Positions 46,570 through 55,766 of a DNA stretch of 64,000 nucleotides are shown in pieces (the first letter of the stretch is position 1; each line of letters begins with the position of its first letter). The notes under the pieces were generated by a model, which ran no database searches, was not told where the DNA came from, and saw nothing but the letters and a program-made list of their open reading frames with translations. This DNA is from Petunia secreta (taxonomy: Eukaryota; Streptophyta; Magnoliopsida; Solanales; Solanaceae), in NCBI GenBank assembly GCA_029990175.1, contig JARKIP010000010.1, positions 43,580,001 through 43,644,000 of the forward strand, written 5' to 3'. The position numbers and the translations under genes were made by a program.

Positions 46570-47226
46570 TGTTTAACCGTAATTTCGTTTTGTTAGGTTA
46601 AGTTACAATTAAATTTATTGAGCGGAGTCACGGTCAATAATCGAGATTAAATGCTCTTTACGGAAAGATACAAATGACAGTAATAAATGCGAAGAAATAA
46701 AGATGCAATCAATGCGGTATAATAAATGAATATTCGAACAAAAAGGAACCGTGCTCAGACCGTATGGACTTGATCAAATTCCCTTCCTCGTACTCTTTAT
46801 GATATTCAGTCAATGGAACAATAAAAGAGATCTTTCGATTATCAGTAGTAATAAATATTCACTGGAGATAAAGAATTGAATGCTAGTAAATAGTTTGAAT
46901 ACAAGTGTGGGTTCAGAGAAGCATTAGATCCAATGCTTGTGACTTAGATTACAATATATAGGTAACTATGTGTCCGTTCACAAGCAGTTGTAATTCCTTA
47001 GTCGAGCAGTTGCGTTGTTTGTGGATAAGATTCCTATTTTGAACTGTCTTGATTGATGAGCCGCGACTTTTCTGGCCGTGGCGACTGTTCATCTGTCCGT
47101 TGTAACTGTCCATCTTCGATCTTATCCATTGCCTTTTTTTCCATTCACAGCCATGTGTCGTCTACACGTCGTCCTACGTGGATGCTTAGTCACCAACTTT
47201 GGTGACGACGGATTTAACCCAATACA
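46570..47226 (-). repeat. 3' LTR of E (shared LTR)
   Basis: Element strand TGTATTGGG...TTAAACA, 657 bp. It is flanked on the left by a primer-binding site and gag leader instead of host DNA. The five bases abutting it, CAAAT at 46565-46569, equal those outside the right LTR (58124-58128). Confidence 0.92.
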
Positions 47227-47658
47227 GATAGTCCCCGCACTACTCGAGCAGAGAATCTGGTCGAGGAGTGGAAAGCGAGTTTTGGGCGGGAAAGAACTTT
47301 TTGGAATTTATCCCGAGTAACATATTTGAATCCTTGTATTCGTGTTTGGATGCTGCCCGTTGAATCCTTCATAGGCTTTTGATTGAGTGACGTTTTATCA
47401 GTTTGAGCATTAAATGCTCCGCTAAAGACAAAACGTGCAAGTTGTCAATTTCATTCCACTTTTTACTGAGGAAGTGACTGTTGCGCATTCCGAGACTGCA
47501 GGCGTGATGATTAAACTGTGCCTACTCACGTCTCGCACGTCCCAAGGCAAGAAACCGTCATTCCGATTTTATTTCGTTATTTTTCTTTAATAGCTGGATT
47601 TACTCACTTCTTGCGTGGATGTTCGCCACGTGTAGGGCGGATTGGGCTTTACCAACTC

Positions 47659-47667
47659 TATAAATAG
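47659..47667 (+). promoter_or_regulatory. TATA box of antisense gene in E
   Basis: TATAAATAG lies 129 bp upstream of the ATG at 47788 and about 430 bp inside the LTR. The position suits an independent plus-strand promoter with a leader near 100 nt. Confidence 0.65.
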
Positions 47668-47787
47668 GATTTCCACCATCCTAAATCCTTTTACTGAATT
47701 CCAAATCTTACTCGAACCTTCAAAGTTTCAAAACATCCTTTTAAAATCCTCTAAAACGCAGAAAGTTCTTCCAACTGTTTGGTTCAA

Positions 47788-50778
47788 ATGTCTCCAAAAG
47801 CTAAGAAAAGCTTGAACATGGATGCTGTGGCCACCAGTTCTTCAGCGGCAGCTGGTCAATCTACGAGTTCTCCGACTTCAGTTGCTGACGTGATTCCAAA
47901 AGTTTGGGGAAATCTTGAAAATGACTGTTCGGTCAGCTCGTTCAGTCATTATGGCAACATAAGGTCGTGGCCTTCAAGTCGATTTAAGAGTTCGATTACC
48001 CCTGACCTTTTGCCTAAGGTTAAGGAAGACTGCGGCTGGAACGACGACGTTACCGTTTCTTCCCCCTTTCCGACGGAGAATATTACTTCTACGAGAACTG
48101 GGTGGACGGCTATATCAACGTACCCATTCACAATAGGTCACACGCTCCCGTTGCATCCCGTTGTAGAGGACGTTTGTAAATATTACCTTATCTGCCCAGG
48201 ACAGCTATGTCCGAGTATTTATAGGATTGTGTCTTTACTACAATGGTTTGCCGACGAGACTGAACAGGACTTTAATTTTAAGCATTTTATCTCCCTGTAC
48301 AGCCTTCAGGTCGCGAGAGATGGGTATATCAATGCCCGTATGAGGGGAAGAAAAGCTCTAGTGAGCAAATCTGAAGATACAGGAGACAGGGGTTGGATGC
48401 ATAGGTATGTTTATGTGCAGTCCAGGCTCCTCACACGTGGCAGCAAAACTAATCTCCGCGAAGTGTGGAATAAAACTCGTAAGTCCCCGAGTCTTTGTAT
48501 CGAATATTCTCTGAATTATGTATCTACACTTTCTAATTTTCACTCTTTGTTGGTTAGCTGACAAGATTCCCTATGATGGTCTGATTACCGAGGAGGAATT
48601 GTCTGCTTGGGTTGAACCAATTCTGATAGAGTTCACTCACGAGCAGAGGCAATGGTCTCACTATGCCTCCTTAAAGCATTTATCTAACCCCAGCACCCAT
48701 GGTAAGCTGATTTACTCGAATTCCTGCTAACTTATGCAGAATTCATTATGGTATTAACATGCATCTATTCTCAGGTCTAGGTACTGGTGGTAGCTATTTC
48801 CCTGCTCCTCCTCCTGAGGAAGTGATTGTTGATCCTGTGGCCGAGATCAACGAGGAGGCGGCTGCTATTCTTCAGACCGCTACAGCTATCAAGGCCAGGG
48901 AGGGTGGCGAGGAGATCCTCGCGAATGTAAAGAGAAAGAAGTCTGACTCGGGAAAGAGCAGACCCAAGAAGAGAACGAGGTCGGCCCGTAAGACTCCTCA
49001 GCCCTCCGAAAAGACAGTTGAAGTCAGTGCTGCTGCTGTTGATACGCCCAAGTCTGGGCAAGAGAGCGTTAGAAGCTCGGCGGCTGCCCCTGAATCTGCT
49101 GAGCCTATAATTCTTGATACCTCAGATTCAGAGGCCCCCGATGTGAGCTTGACCCGGAGGAAGAGGGCATCTCTTCGAGGCGATAAGAAGAGGGATGTAG
49201 AGACTTCTTCTTACGCTTTCGAGGAGAGTCCCCGAGTGAGTGGTGGAAGAGGAGATAGGTCTGAGGAGGTAGGGGAAGAGGGAGTGCGTGAAGACTTCGC
49301 TTTCTTCCCCGAAGGCCCAAAGTTGGATGAGCCTGTACAGGTTGATGACCAGCAGGGCGCGTCTGAGCAAGTCGGCCACAGACGGCCTGGTAAAGAGCCG
49401 GTAGGGGAAGGGGATAAGGAGGAAGGCGAGGAAGTTGGTGAGCAGAGGAAAACTGAGGGGGAGGATGAACCTCAGGTTTTTCATTATAAAGATATGATGA
49501 ACTTGGCTGGCGATGGGGTGGCGCCAGTTTATCTTCAAGAGTGTGATACCCTGGGCCCTGGCGAGGCAGGTGACGTCGAGATTTCTCGCACTAGGCTTAC
49601 TAGGCGAGTATCTTTAGGAGGGAAGGTTGGGGCATACTCTGTCAAGGGCATACGCCACAAATTTGGTCCCCAATATCCCTCTGAGCAAGCGAGGGAGCCC
49701 AGGCCGTGCTTGAGGGAATGTGACTTTTCCATTTCCCCAGACATAGATTTTTTGACGAAGCCTGGTCATTTAGTCAAAGTGATGTCCAACCTGATTGGTC
49801 CTCGCGAGGAATGGAACATGCGCAGTATGAGTGACGAGCAGCTGGCTTATGCAATAGCTGAAGATACTGCTCGGGTAATGTTTCCCCCTTTTACTTCTTT
49901 ACTTTTATTGATGCCTTAGTTCCAATTACTTATGCATTTTCACTTGTTGCCAGGCAAGCATGATGGCTGCCGAGATCATGTTCCATTCCAGGCTGAATAA
50001 TCAGGAGCAAGTACTTGGCCTTAAGAAAGATCTTTTGAAAGCTCTTCGGGACAACCAGGCCTTAGAAAAGGAGAAGCAAGCTCTGATCGGGGAGAAGCGG
50101 GTCCTGGAGGGGAGGCGTGGCTTCTTTGAGGATAAGATAGACAGGTTGGAGAAATCAAACACTGAGGCTAACGACAAGATAAGCACGCTCCTCGAGGAGA
50201 GGGACCGTCTTCTGGATGAGAAGGAAAGGTTTGCGTTATCCTTTGAGGACCTGAAAGCGAAGATGGATGAGCAAGGTCGTCAGATTTCCCAACTTGCCCA
50301 TGAGCTTAATATGAAAGAGGTTACTCTGGAGAGTATCCGCAATGCTTCCGACCTGATGTTGAGGAACCTGAACAAAGCTGAAGCTGAATCTCAGGCTGCT
50401 CGAGGAGAACTACAAGAGGCTAAAAATTGGGCTGCGGAATCTGCAAAGGTTCAAGAGCTACTGACGAAGGAGTTGGCAAATTTGCGGGATCGTTATACGA
50501 TTGACTCCAAATTGGAAGCTCTTGAGGCCAAAAAGAAGTTGCTTATCCAAATGCAGCGCGGCCAGATTAATGTCGATTTAGTCCTCGATCAGACCATAGC
50601 AGCCATCATCAGTGTCAAGCAAGTCTTGGGCATGGAAGTGGGAGCTGACGACGATGATGTCGAAGAAGATGATGAAGGCAGTGAGGACAATGAAGATGAA
50701 GAGGATGAAGATCTGGGTGGGGATCCGACTGATGGAGCTAGTGCATCAGGTCGGGATCCTGGCCAAAATGACGATTGA
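47788..50778 (+). CDS. Antisense passenger gene of E, Transposase_28-like
   Basis: Four exons, 47788-48478, 48558-48701, 48775-49874 and 49954-50778, join in frame to 919 residues. Introns are short GT-AG (GTAAGT...GTTAG, GTAAGC...CTCAG, GTAATG...CCAG). The start is the first ATG after the TATA box (MSPKAKKSLN). Residues ~100-230 contain PFTIGHTLPLHPVVEDV and CPGQLCPSIYRIVSLL, resembling the 'putative gypsy-type transposon' domain PF04195 (Transposase_28). Exon 3 adds basic nuclear-localisation-like KRKK and RPKKRTR clusters and an acidic low-complexity region. Exon 4 is a long predicted coiled coil with an acidic tail (DDDDVEEDDEG). It lies opposite the element's 3' region, downstream of pol. 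No stop or frameshift is seen in the exons. The function is not known; the domain name reflects its occurrence in retrotransposons. Confidence 0.8.
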
Positions 50779-51601
50779 TGCCTCATTTAGTCCTTCTTGT
50801 AAATTTGTTGGATGTCGCTAACTCCGAATATTTGTTAATTTTATGAATGAATGTATATTTTGGCTGTTTTCCTTCTTTGTCTGACTGGTCGAGGCTTGAC
50901 GACCATTTTTGGTCTTTCAAGTCTCGCTTACATGAATGTTGCTGTTGTTTATCGCTTATTGGGGTTTTCAGAGGTCAAAATTATGTTTCAAATTTTAATG
51001 TCTGAGTTCCCTTTTTGGTGTTAATCTGCGCAGATGTTTTGAAATAAAATCCCTTCATAACCAGGTTAAGCTATCCTTAGTTAAGATGACTGAAGTCAGG
51101 CCCCCTGGGCTGGATGAAACCAGGCCGTTTAGGCTGACTGAAATTTGGCCGTGTAAGATGGTTTTGCGATAAACTTTGCTTATCATATTTGACAATTGAA
51201 AGTTTTCGCAGAAAAAATTTTGTTTGGTTAAGGTTGCCCTGTTATTTCTATTGAAAAGGACAAGTAACCCAATGACCAGAACGCAGGATTGTTTGGTCGT
51301 AAATCAGACCACAAGACTGTCTGGTCGTAAAGTTGTGGGATTTGAGCGGATACTGGCCGCGAAATGTAGAAAATAACGCAGCACAAGTAAAATAGTTCTA
51401 TTGAACTTACTTGATTTTGCTTAACCGTGCTTTTAGCGAATGACCTTGCTCTGCTCGAAGATCACCTATGTTAGCCGGGACTTTGGCCTACTGGGGCCCT
51501 CGCCACCCCCCTGATTTATGTTGAAATTTCGTAATTTCAGACATGAAAAGACAATGGGTGAAGCGCTAAATCTGAGAACACATATAACCAAAAGAGGAGT
51601 G
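50779..51601. other. Spacer between antisense gene and tRNA-like sequence in E
   Basis: The first part is probably the 3' UTR of the antisense gene (TTTTATGAATGAATGTATATTTTGG at 50840-50864). It also holds a short repeated motif (CAGGCCCCCTGGGCTGG, CAGGCCGTTTAGGCTG and similar) at 51095-51165 and TTTGGTCGTAAA / CTGGTCGTAAA repeats at 51294-51330. No further ORF. Confidence 0.5.
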
Positions 51602-51675
51602 TGTCCGTTGCGGGATTTGAACCCACAGCCGCGAAGCACGAGGACTTCGAGCTCTACCAGTTGAGCTAAACGGAT
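51602..51675 (-). tRNA. tRNA-like sequence inside element E
   Basis: 74 nt fold as a tRNA: acceptor ATCCGTT/AACGGAC (first pair A-C mismatched), D stem GCTC/GAGC with loop AACTGGTA, anticodon stem CGAAG/CTTCG, 5-nt variable loop, T stem GTGGG/CCCGC with loop TTCAAAT. The internal pol III promoter motifs are intact (A box TAGCTCAACTGG, B box GGTTCAAATCC). The anticodon loop is 8 nt (TCCTCGTG) and has no standard U33, so no amino acid can be assigned. It is best read as a tRNA-derived sequence of uncertain decoding ability. It has the same orientation as the element and lies 120 bp after pol. Confidence 0.75.
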
Positions 51676-51795
51676 CTGGCCTTTTGAAGACCGTTAGTAC
51701 CATTTAGACAAAGATAAGAAAACAGAGTAACTTAAAAGAGAATGAAGGCAGGTAAGCAATCATAAGATGGATAGAAACACTAACCCCTGTACCAC

Positions 51796-54750
51796 TTAGA
51801 AGTAGTACCTCTTCAAGTGAGTCACGTTCCAACTGCTGGGCAGAAGCAATCCATCTGGCCGTGCTAAACGGTATGAACCCTTACCAGCTGATGCAACCAC
51901 TTTGTAGGGACCCTCCCAGTTTGGACCAAGTTTGCCGACGTTTGCCTCTTGCGTATTCTGGGAGACTCTACGCAATACAAAGTCCCCGACTTCGAAGTTG
52001 CGTAGCCTCAGTCCCCGATTATAATATTGCTCTACCCTTTCTTTCTGAGCCACTACTCGTATCAGTGCCAATTCCCTGCGTTCCTCTAGAAAATCCAATT
52101 CCTCGGAGAGGTTGACTGAATTAGATTCTGCAGTTGCATGGGCATATCGTAGGCTTGGCTCGCCGATTTCGACTGGAATCAATGCATCGGAGCCATATAC
52201 TAAAGAATAGGGCGTCTCCCCGGTGCTCATTTTTGTGGTCGTTCTATATGCCCAAAGAACCCCGGGGAGTTCTTCCACCCAACACCCTTTGGCCTGCTCG
52301 AGACGCTTCTTGAGTGAATCCACTATTATCTTGTTGGTTGATTCCGCCTGCCCGTTTGCCACTGGGTGATATGGGGAGGAAGTAATCCTTTTAATATGCA
52401 GATCTTCAAGGAACTTTGTGACCCTCTGGCCAACGAATTGGGGACCGTTATCCATGACAATTTCTTTGGGTGCTCCGAATCGACAAATGACATAACGCCA
52501 CAGGAAATCAACCACTTCCGTTTGTCGTATCTTTGAATATGCTGCAGCTTCAACCCACTTTGTAAAATAGTCAGTAATTATTAGCAAGAAACGTACCCCT
52601 CGGGGTGCAGTGGGTAGTGGCCCAACGATGTCCATTCCCCACTTCATAAACGGCCACGGGGAGATGATTGAATGCAAGGGCTCCGCTGGTTGATGGAGGA
52701 GATGTGCAAACCTTTGGCACTTATTGCATTTTTTGACAAATTCGTTAGTATCTTTCTCCATTTTGTCCCAGTAATAGCCTGCTCGTATAAGTTTTCGCGC
52801 GAGCGCCTTTCCTCCCAAGTGATTTCCACAGCATCCCTCATGAACTTCCCTCATCACATACTCTGTTTGGCTGGGACCTAGACATTTGGCAAGTGGACCT
52901 GCAAAAGTCTTTCGATAGAGGGTGCCATCTATAGTTGTATATCTGGCAGCTTTTATCCTCAGTTTTCGAGCAGCTTTAACGTCCGACGGCAGGGTTCCAT
53001 GCAGTATATAATTGATTATCTCATTCCTCCAATCCCAAGTTAGATTGGTCGTGTTGACCTCCATTGCGTCTTTATCGATTGTTGTACACAGGAGATGAGC
53101 TACGACCACTGAACCTGCTGCTCCAATCTCTGCGACTGAACCCAAATTCGCCAGGGCATCAGCTTCATGATTCTCCTCTCGCGGGATCTGTGTGGCTTCC
53201 CAACTGTTGAATTGTGCCAGCAAACCAGTAACTCGGGCAAGATACCTTTGCATACGAGACTCCCTTGCAACGAAACCTCCAGTTATCTGGTTGACGACCA
53301 GGGCGGAATCACTCTTAAGATGAATCCTGTCTGCTCCATAATCTCGAGCCAGTTTCAATCCTGCAATTACGGCCTCATATTCGGCCTCATTATTAGTAAT
53401 AAAGGGACATTTTATGGCCTGTCTAATGGTCTCACCCGAGGGAGTGGTGAGGACTAAGCCTAGCCCTGACCCTTTCACGCTCGAGGACCCATCGGTGTGC
53501 AAGGTCCAAGTCCCCGACTCGGATCCGGCGAAAAGAACCGCCTCACGCTGAGCATCAGGGTACATGGTGGCGCTAAAATCTGCGATAAAATCTGCTAGAG
53601 CTTGAGACTTTATGGCTACCCGGGGTTGATAAGATATATCAAATTCACTTAATTCTACTGCCCATTTTACTAGCCTGCCCGAGAATTCAGGTTTGTGCAA
53701 GATACTACGTAAGGGGAAGGTAGTAACTACAGCTATTGAGTGACTTTGAAAGTAAGGTCTTAATTTACGGGCAGCGATTACCAATGCTAGTGCTAGTTTC
53801 TCCAAAGGTTGATAGCGGGTTTCAGCATCTAATAAAGATTTGCTAATGTAATAAATTGGTAGTTGCTTACCTTTGTCTTCTCGAACCAAAACTGCACTTA
53901 CCGCTGACTCAGACACGGCCAGGTAGAGTAATAGTTGTTCACCTGGTTGTGGCGTTGAAAGTAAAGGCGGGCTTGACAAGTACCGCTTCAAATCCTTAAG
54001 TGCTTGCTGACATTCAGGGGTCCATTCGAACTTCTTGTTCTGTTTCAGCACGTCGAAGAAGCTTTTGCACCGATCAGATGAGCGGGAGATGAATCTCCTC
54101 AGTGCTGCTACTCTCCCGGTTAGCCGCATTACATCTTTTCTGTTACGAAGTACGTCGGGGATGGCTTCTATCGCTTTTATCTGGACGGGGTTCACCTCGA
54201 TCCCTCGCTGGGAAACGATGAAACCAAGGAATTTCCCTGAACCCACTCCAAATGCGCATTTCTCCGGGTTGAGTTTCATGTTGTATTGATCAAGGATTCG
54301 AAAGGCTTCCTCCAAATGAGCCAAGTGATCCTCTGCCCGTTTGGATTTGATCAGCATGTCGTCGATGTAGACCTCCATGGTTTTGCCAATGTGGTCGTGA
54401 AACATCCGGTTGACTAACCGTTGGTAAGTTGCACCTGCATTTTTAAGTCCAAAAGGCATTACTTTGTAGCAATACGTACCTCGGCAAGTAATGAAGGACG
54501 TTTTCTCCTGGTCGTCGGGATTCATCAGGATTTGGTTGTAGCCTGAATATGCATCAAGGAATGTAAGCACCTCGTGCCCGGCCGTCGCGTCGATTAGTTG
54601 GTCAATTTGAGGTAGTGGATAAGAATCTTTCGGGCAGGCTTTGTTCAGATCAATGAAGTCAATGCAGACCCTCCACTTGCCGTTTTTCTTCGCCACTACG
54701 ACCACGTTGGCCAACCAATCTGGTTCCTGAATGCTCCTTGCTGGCGCTTC
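51796..54750 (-). CDS. RT-RNaseH-aRNaseH-integrase of E
   Basis: A 972-codon open frame runs from about 54714. There is no ATG: it begins mid-RT and would be translated as part of a polyprotein. RT has FLDAYSGYNQ (Asp 54) and YIDDM (116-120). A gypsy RNase H occupies about 258-380. A second, archaeal-type RNase H follows with HTDGS (Asp 408), NNEAEYE (Glu 443), KSDSA (Asp 469) and EADA (Asp 519). Integrase has the HHCC finger (His 625, His 632, Cys 663, Cys 666), D695, D755 and E791, a D-35-E spacing, and a C-terminal GPYKV domain. The dual RNase H marks the Tat lineage. All catalytic residues are present. The frame is separated from upstream RT by a small deletion near 54740. Confidence 0.92.
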   Translation of the reverse strand, partial: EAPARSIQEPDWLANVVVVAKKNGKWRVCIDFIDLNKACPKDSYPLPQIDQLIDATAGHEVLTFLDAYSGYNQILMNPDDQEKTSFITCRGTYCYKVMPFGLKNAGATYQRLVNRMFHDHIGKTMEVYIDDMLIKSKRAEDHLAHLEEAFRILDQYNMKLNPEKCAFGVGSGKFLGFIVSQRGIEVNPVQIKAIEAIPDVLRNRKDVMRLTGRVAALRRFISRSSDRCKSFFDVLKQNKKFEWTPECQQALKDLKRYLSSPPLLSTPQPGEQLLLYLAVSESAVSAVLVREDKGKQLPIYYISKSLLDAETRYQPLEKLALALVIAARKLRPYFQSHSIAVVTTFPLRSILHKPEFSGRLVKWAVELSEFDISYQPRVAIKSQALADFIADFSATMYPDAQREAVLFAGSESGTWTLHTDGSSSVKGSGLGLVLTTPSGETIRQAIKCPFITNNEAEYEAVIAGLKLARDYGADRIHLKSDSALVVNQITGGFVARESRMQRYLARVTGLLAQFNSWEATQIPREENHEADALANLGSVAEIGAAGSVVVAHLLCTTIDKDAMEVNTTNLTWDWRNEIINYILHGTLPSDVKAARKLRIKAARYTTIDGTLYRKTFAGPLAKCLGPSQTEYVMREVHEGCCGNHLGGKALARKLIRAGYYWDKMEKDTNEFVKKCNKCQRFAHLLHQPAEPLHSIISPWPFMKWGMDIVGPLPTAPRGVRFLLIITDYFTKWVEAAAYSKIRQTEVVDFLWRYVICRFGAPKEIVMDNGPQFVGQRVTKFLEDLHIKRITSSPYHPVANGQAESTNKIIVDSLKKRLEQAKGCWVEELPGVLWAYRTTTKMSTGETPYSLVYGSDALIPVEIGEPSLRYAHATAESNSVNLSEELDFLEERRELALIRVVAQKERVEQYYNRGLRLRNFEVGDFVLRRVSQNTQEANVGKLGPNWEGPYKVVASAGKGSYRLARPDGLLLPSSWNVTHLKRYYF

Positions 54751-55073
54751 TTTTGCTTCACTGGGCGGTGGTATGGATCCACATTCAACTTATGAGAAAT
54801 AATCTTCGGGGAGATTCCTGTCATATCCTCATGTGACCACGCAAAGGTGGTGTGCCGCTCCTTGAGGAAGTGCAAGATATCTTTGCGCAAGTCTTTGTTT
54901 AGCTCTGCTCCCAAATATACCTTCCTTTCGGGCATGTTGTCGAAAAGTTCCTCTGGTTCCAAAGCTTCAATAGTTGGCGCGTACTCTTCTCGTGCATCCA
55001 ATTTTGATATGAATTCCGGGATTTGGTAGTTTGATGCCTCATTGCTTGATTCTGATCCCGGGTTCTTTAATTG
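54696..55073 (-). CDS. RT N-terminal extension of E (frame broken)
   Basis: Same frame as the protease, after the UAG at 55074-55076. It contains KVYLGAELNKDLRKDI, HTTFAWSHEDMTGI and SHKLNVDPYHRPVKQKKRQ, the standard N-terminal part of Tat RT. The conserved segment that should follow (APERN... to the IREV region, roughly 20-30 residues) is absent. The frame then shifts, ending at 54696, while IQEPDWLANVV continues in the next frame. The deletion also shifts the frame, so the polyprotein cannot continue normally. Confidence 0.85.
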   Translation of the reverse strand, partial: QLKNPGSESSNEASNYQIPEFISKLDAREEYAPTIEALEPEELFDNMPERKVYLGAELNKDLRKDILHFLKERHTTFAWSHEDMTGISPKIISHKLNVDPYHRPVKQKKRQQGAFRNQIGWPTWS

Positions 55074-55076
55074 CTA
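55068..55076 (-). promoter_or_regulatory. UAG-CAA-UUA leaky-stop context
   Basis: The protease ORF ends AAA-TAG-CAA-TTA and the same frame continues open for 25 codons into the RT extension. UAG followed by CAA-UUA is the exact type I readthrough context known from tobamoviruses (consensus UAG-CAR-YYA). Use as a programmed readthrough site in this element is inferred. Confidence 0.6.
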
Positions 55077-55763
55077 TTTCGCTTCCTCGGGGAGCTTGAC
55101 TGCGACTGAGTAGCAATCTCTAGCGCAACGCTGCTCTCCCCGAACTTCTCGTATCCCCCACTCTGAATGGAATTTCATCACTTGATGATAGGTTGACGGG
55201 ACTGCCTGCATGTCGTGTATCCATGGCCTCCCAAGGATTATGTTGTAGGCCATGTCCCCATCAATGACATGAAACGTTGTGCGTCTCATGACGCCTTCGA
55301 CCAGGGTCGTCAGTGTAATTTCTCCCAACGTTTTCTCGCTGGAATTGTTAAATCCTGAGAGAACGCGAGAAATTGGTACAATCCCATCGTATAGCTTCAA
55401 CTGCTGCACGACCCGAGACAATATGATGTTTGCTGAACTGCCTGGATCAACGAGTACTCTCTTGACGTCGAATTCTTCCACTCGTAGTGTTATCACTAAA
55501 GCGTCCATGTGAGGAAATTGCAAGCCATCTGCATCTGCTTCTTCAAAAGTCATTGTATCCTCAAGTCGCGGTCGTTTGGTCTTCGTAATAGAGACTTTGG
55601 CGTATTTCTTTGCTGTGTATGTGACTGCATCAACCTCAATTCCACCAGAGATGACGTTGACCGTCATTTTTGGAGATGATACTCGGGGAGGTCCTGATTT
55701 GTTTTGCTGGGCCTTCGCGTGAGTTTGCTTCCCTTTTTCTGTCAAGTACTCCTTGAGGTAGCC
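55074..55763 (-). CDS. Aspartic protease of E
   Basis: The frame is open from the UAG at 55764-55766 to the UAG at 55074-55076, 229 codons. The active site is VKRVLVDPGSSANIIL; the flap and C-terminal motif are EITLTTLVEG and NIILGRPWIHDM. It lies between gag and RT in one frame, so it would be released from a Gag-Pro-Pol precursor if the stops are read through. Confidence 0.88.
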   Translation of the reverse strand, partial: GYLKEYLTEKGKQTHAKAQQNKSGPPRVSSPKMTVNVISGGIEVDAVTYTAKKYAKVSITKTKRPRLEDTMTFEEADADGLQFPHMDALVITLRVEEFDVKRVLVDPGSSANIILSRVVQQLKLYDGIVPISRVLSGFNNSSEKTLGEITLTTLVEGVMRRTTFHVIDGDMAYNIILGRPWIHDMQAVPSTYHQVMKFHSEWGIREVRGEQRCARDCYSVAVKLPEEAK

Positions 55764-55766
55764 CTA
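55764..55766 (-). promoter_or_regulatory. UAG between gag and protease of E
   Basis: Gag ends ...EVANLLK-UAG-GGC-TAC and the same frame continues GYLKEYLTEKGK. In related elements this is an uninterrupted LLKKGHL-type segment, so the stop lies inside conserved sequence. It is probably a K-to-stop substitution, or a second readthrough stop. Confidence 0.6.

Noticed and set aside
47779..47787. TTG start for the antisense gene in E
   Set aside because: An ATG is available three codons on, at 47788; plant nuclear genes start with ATG.
49105..49538. Minus-strand ORFs across 49105-49744
   Set aside because: Shadows of exon 3 of the antisense gene; no motif, and codon bias follows the plus-strand frame.
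51602..51675. Functional tRNA with a definite anticodon
   Set aside because: The loop is 8 nt and lacks a canonical U33; no amino acid can be assigned honestly.
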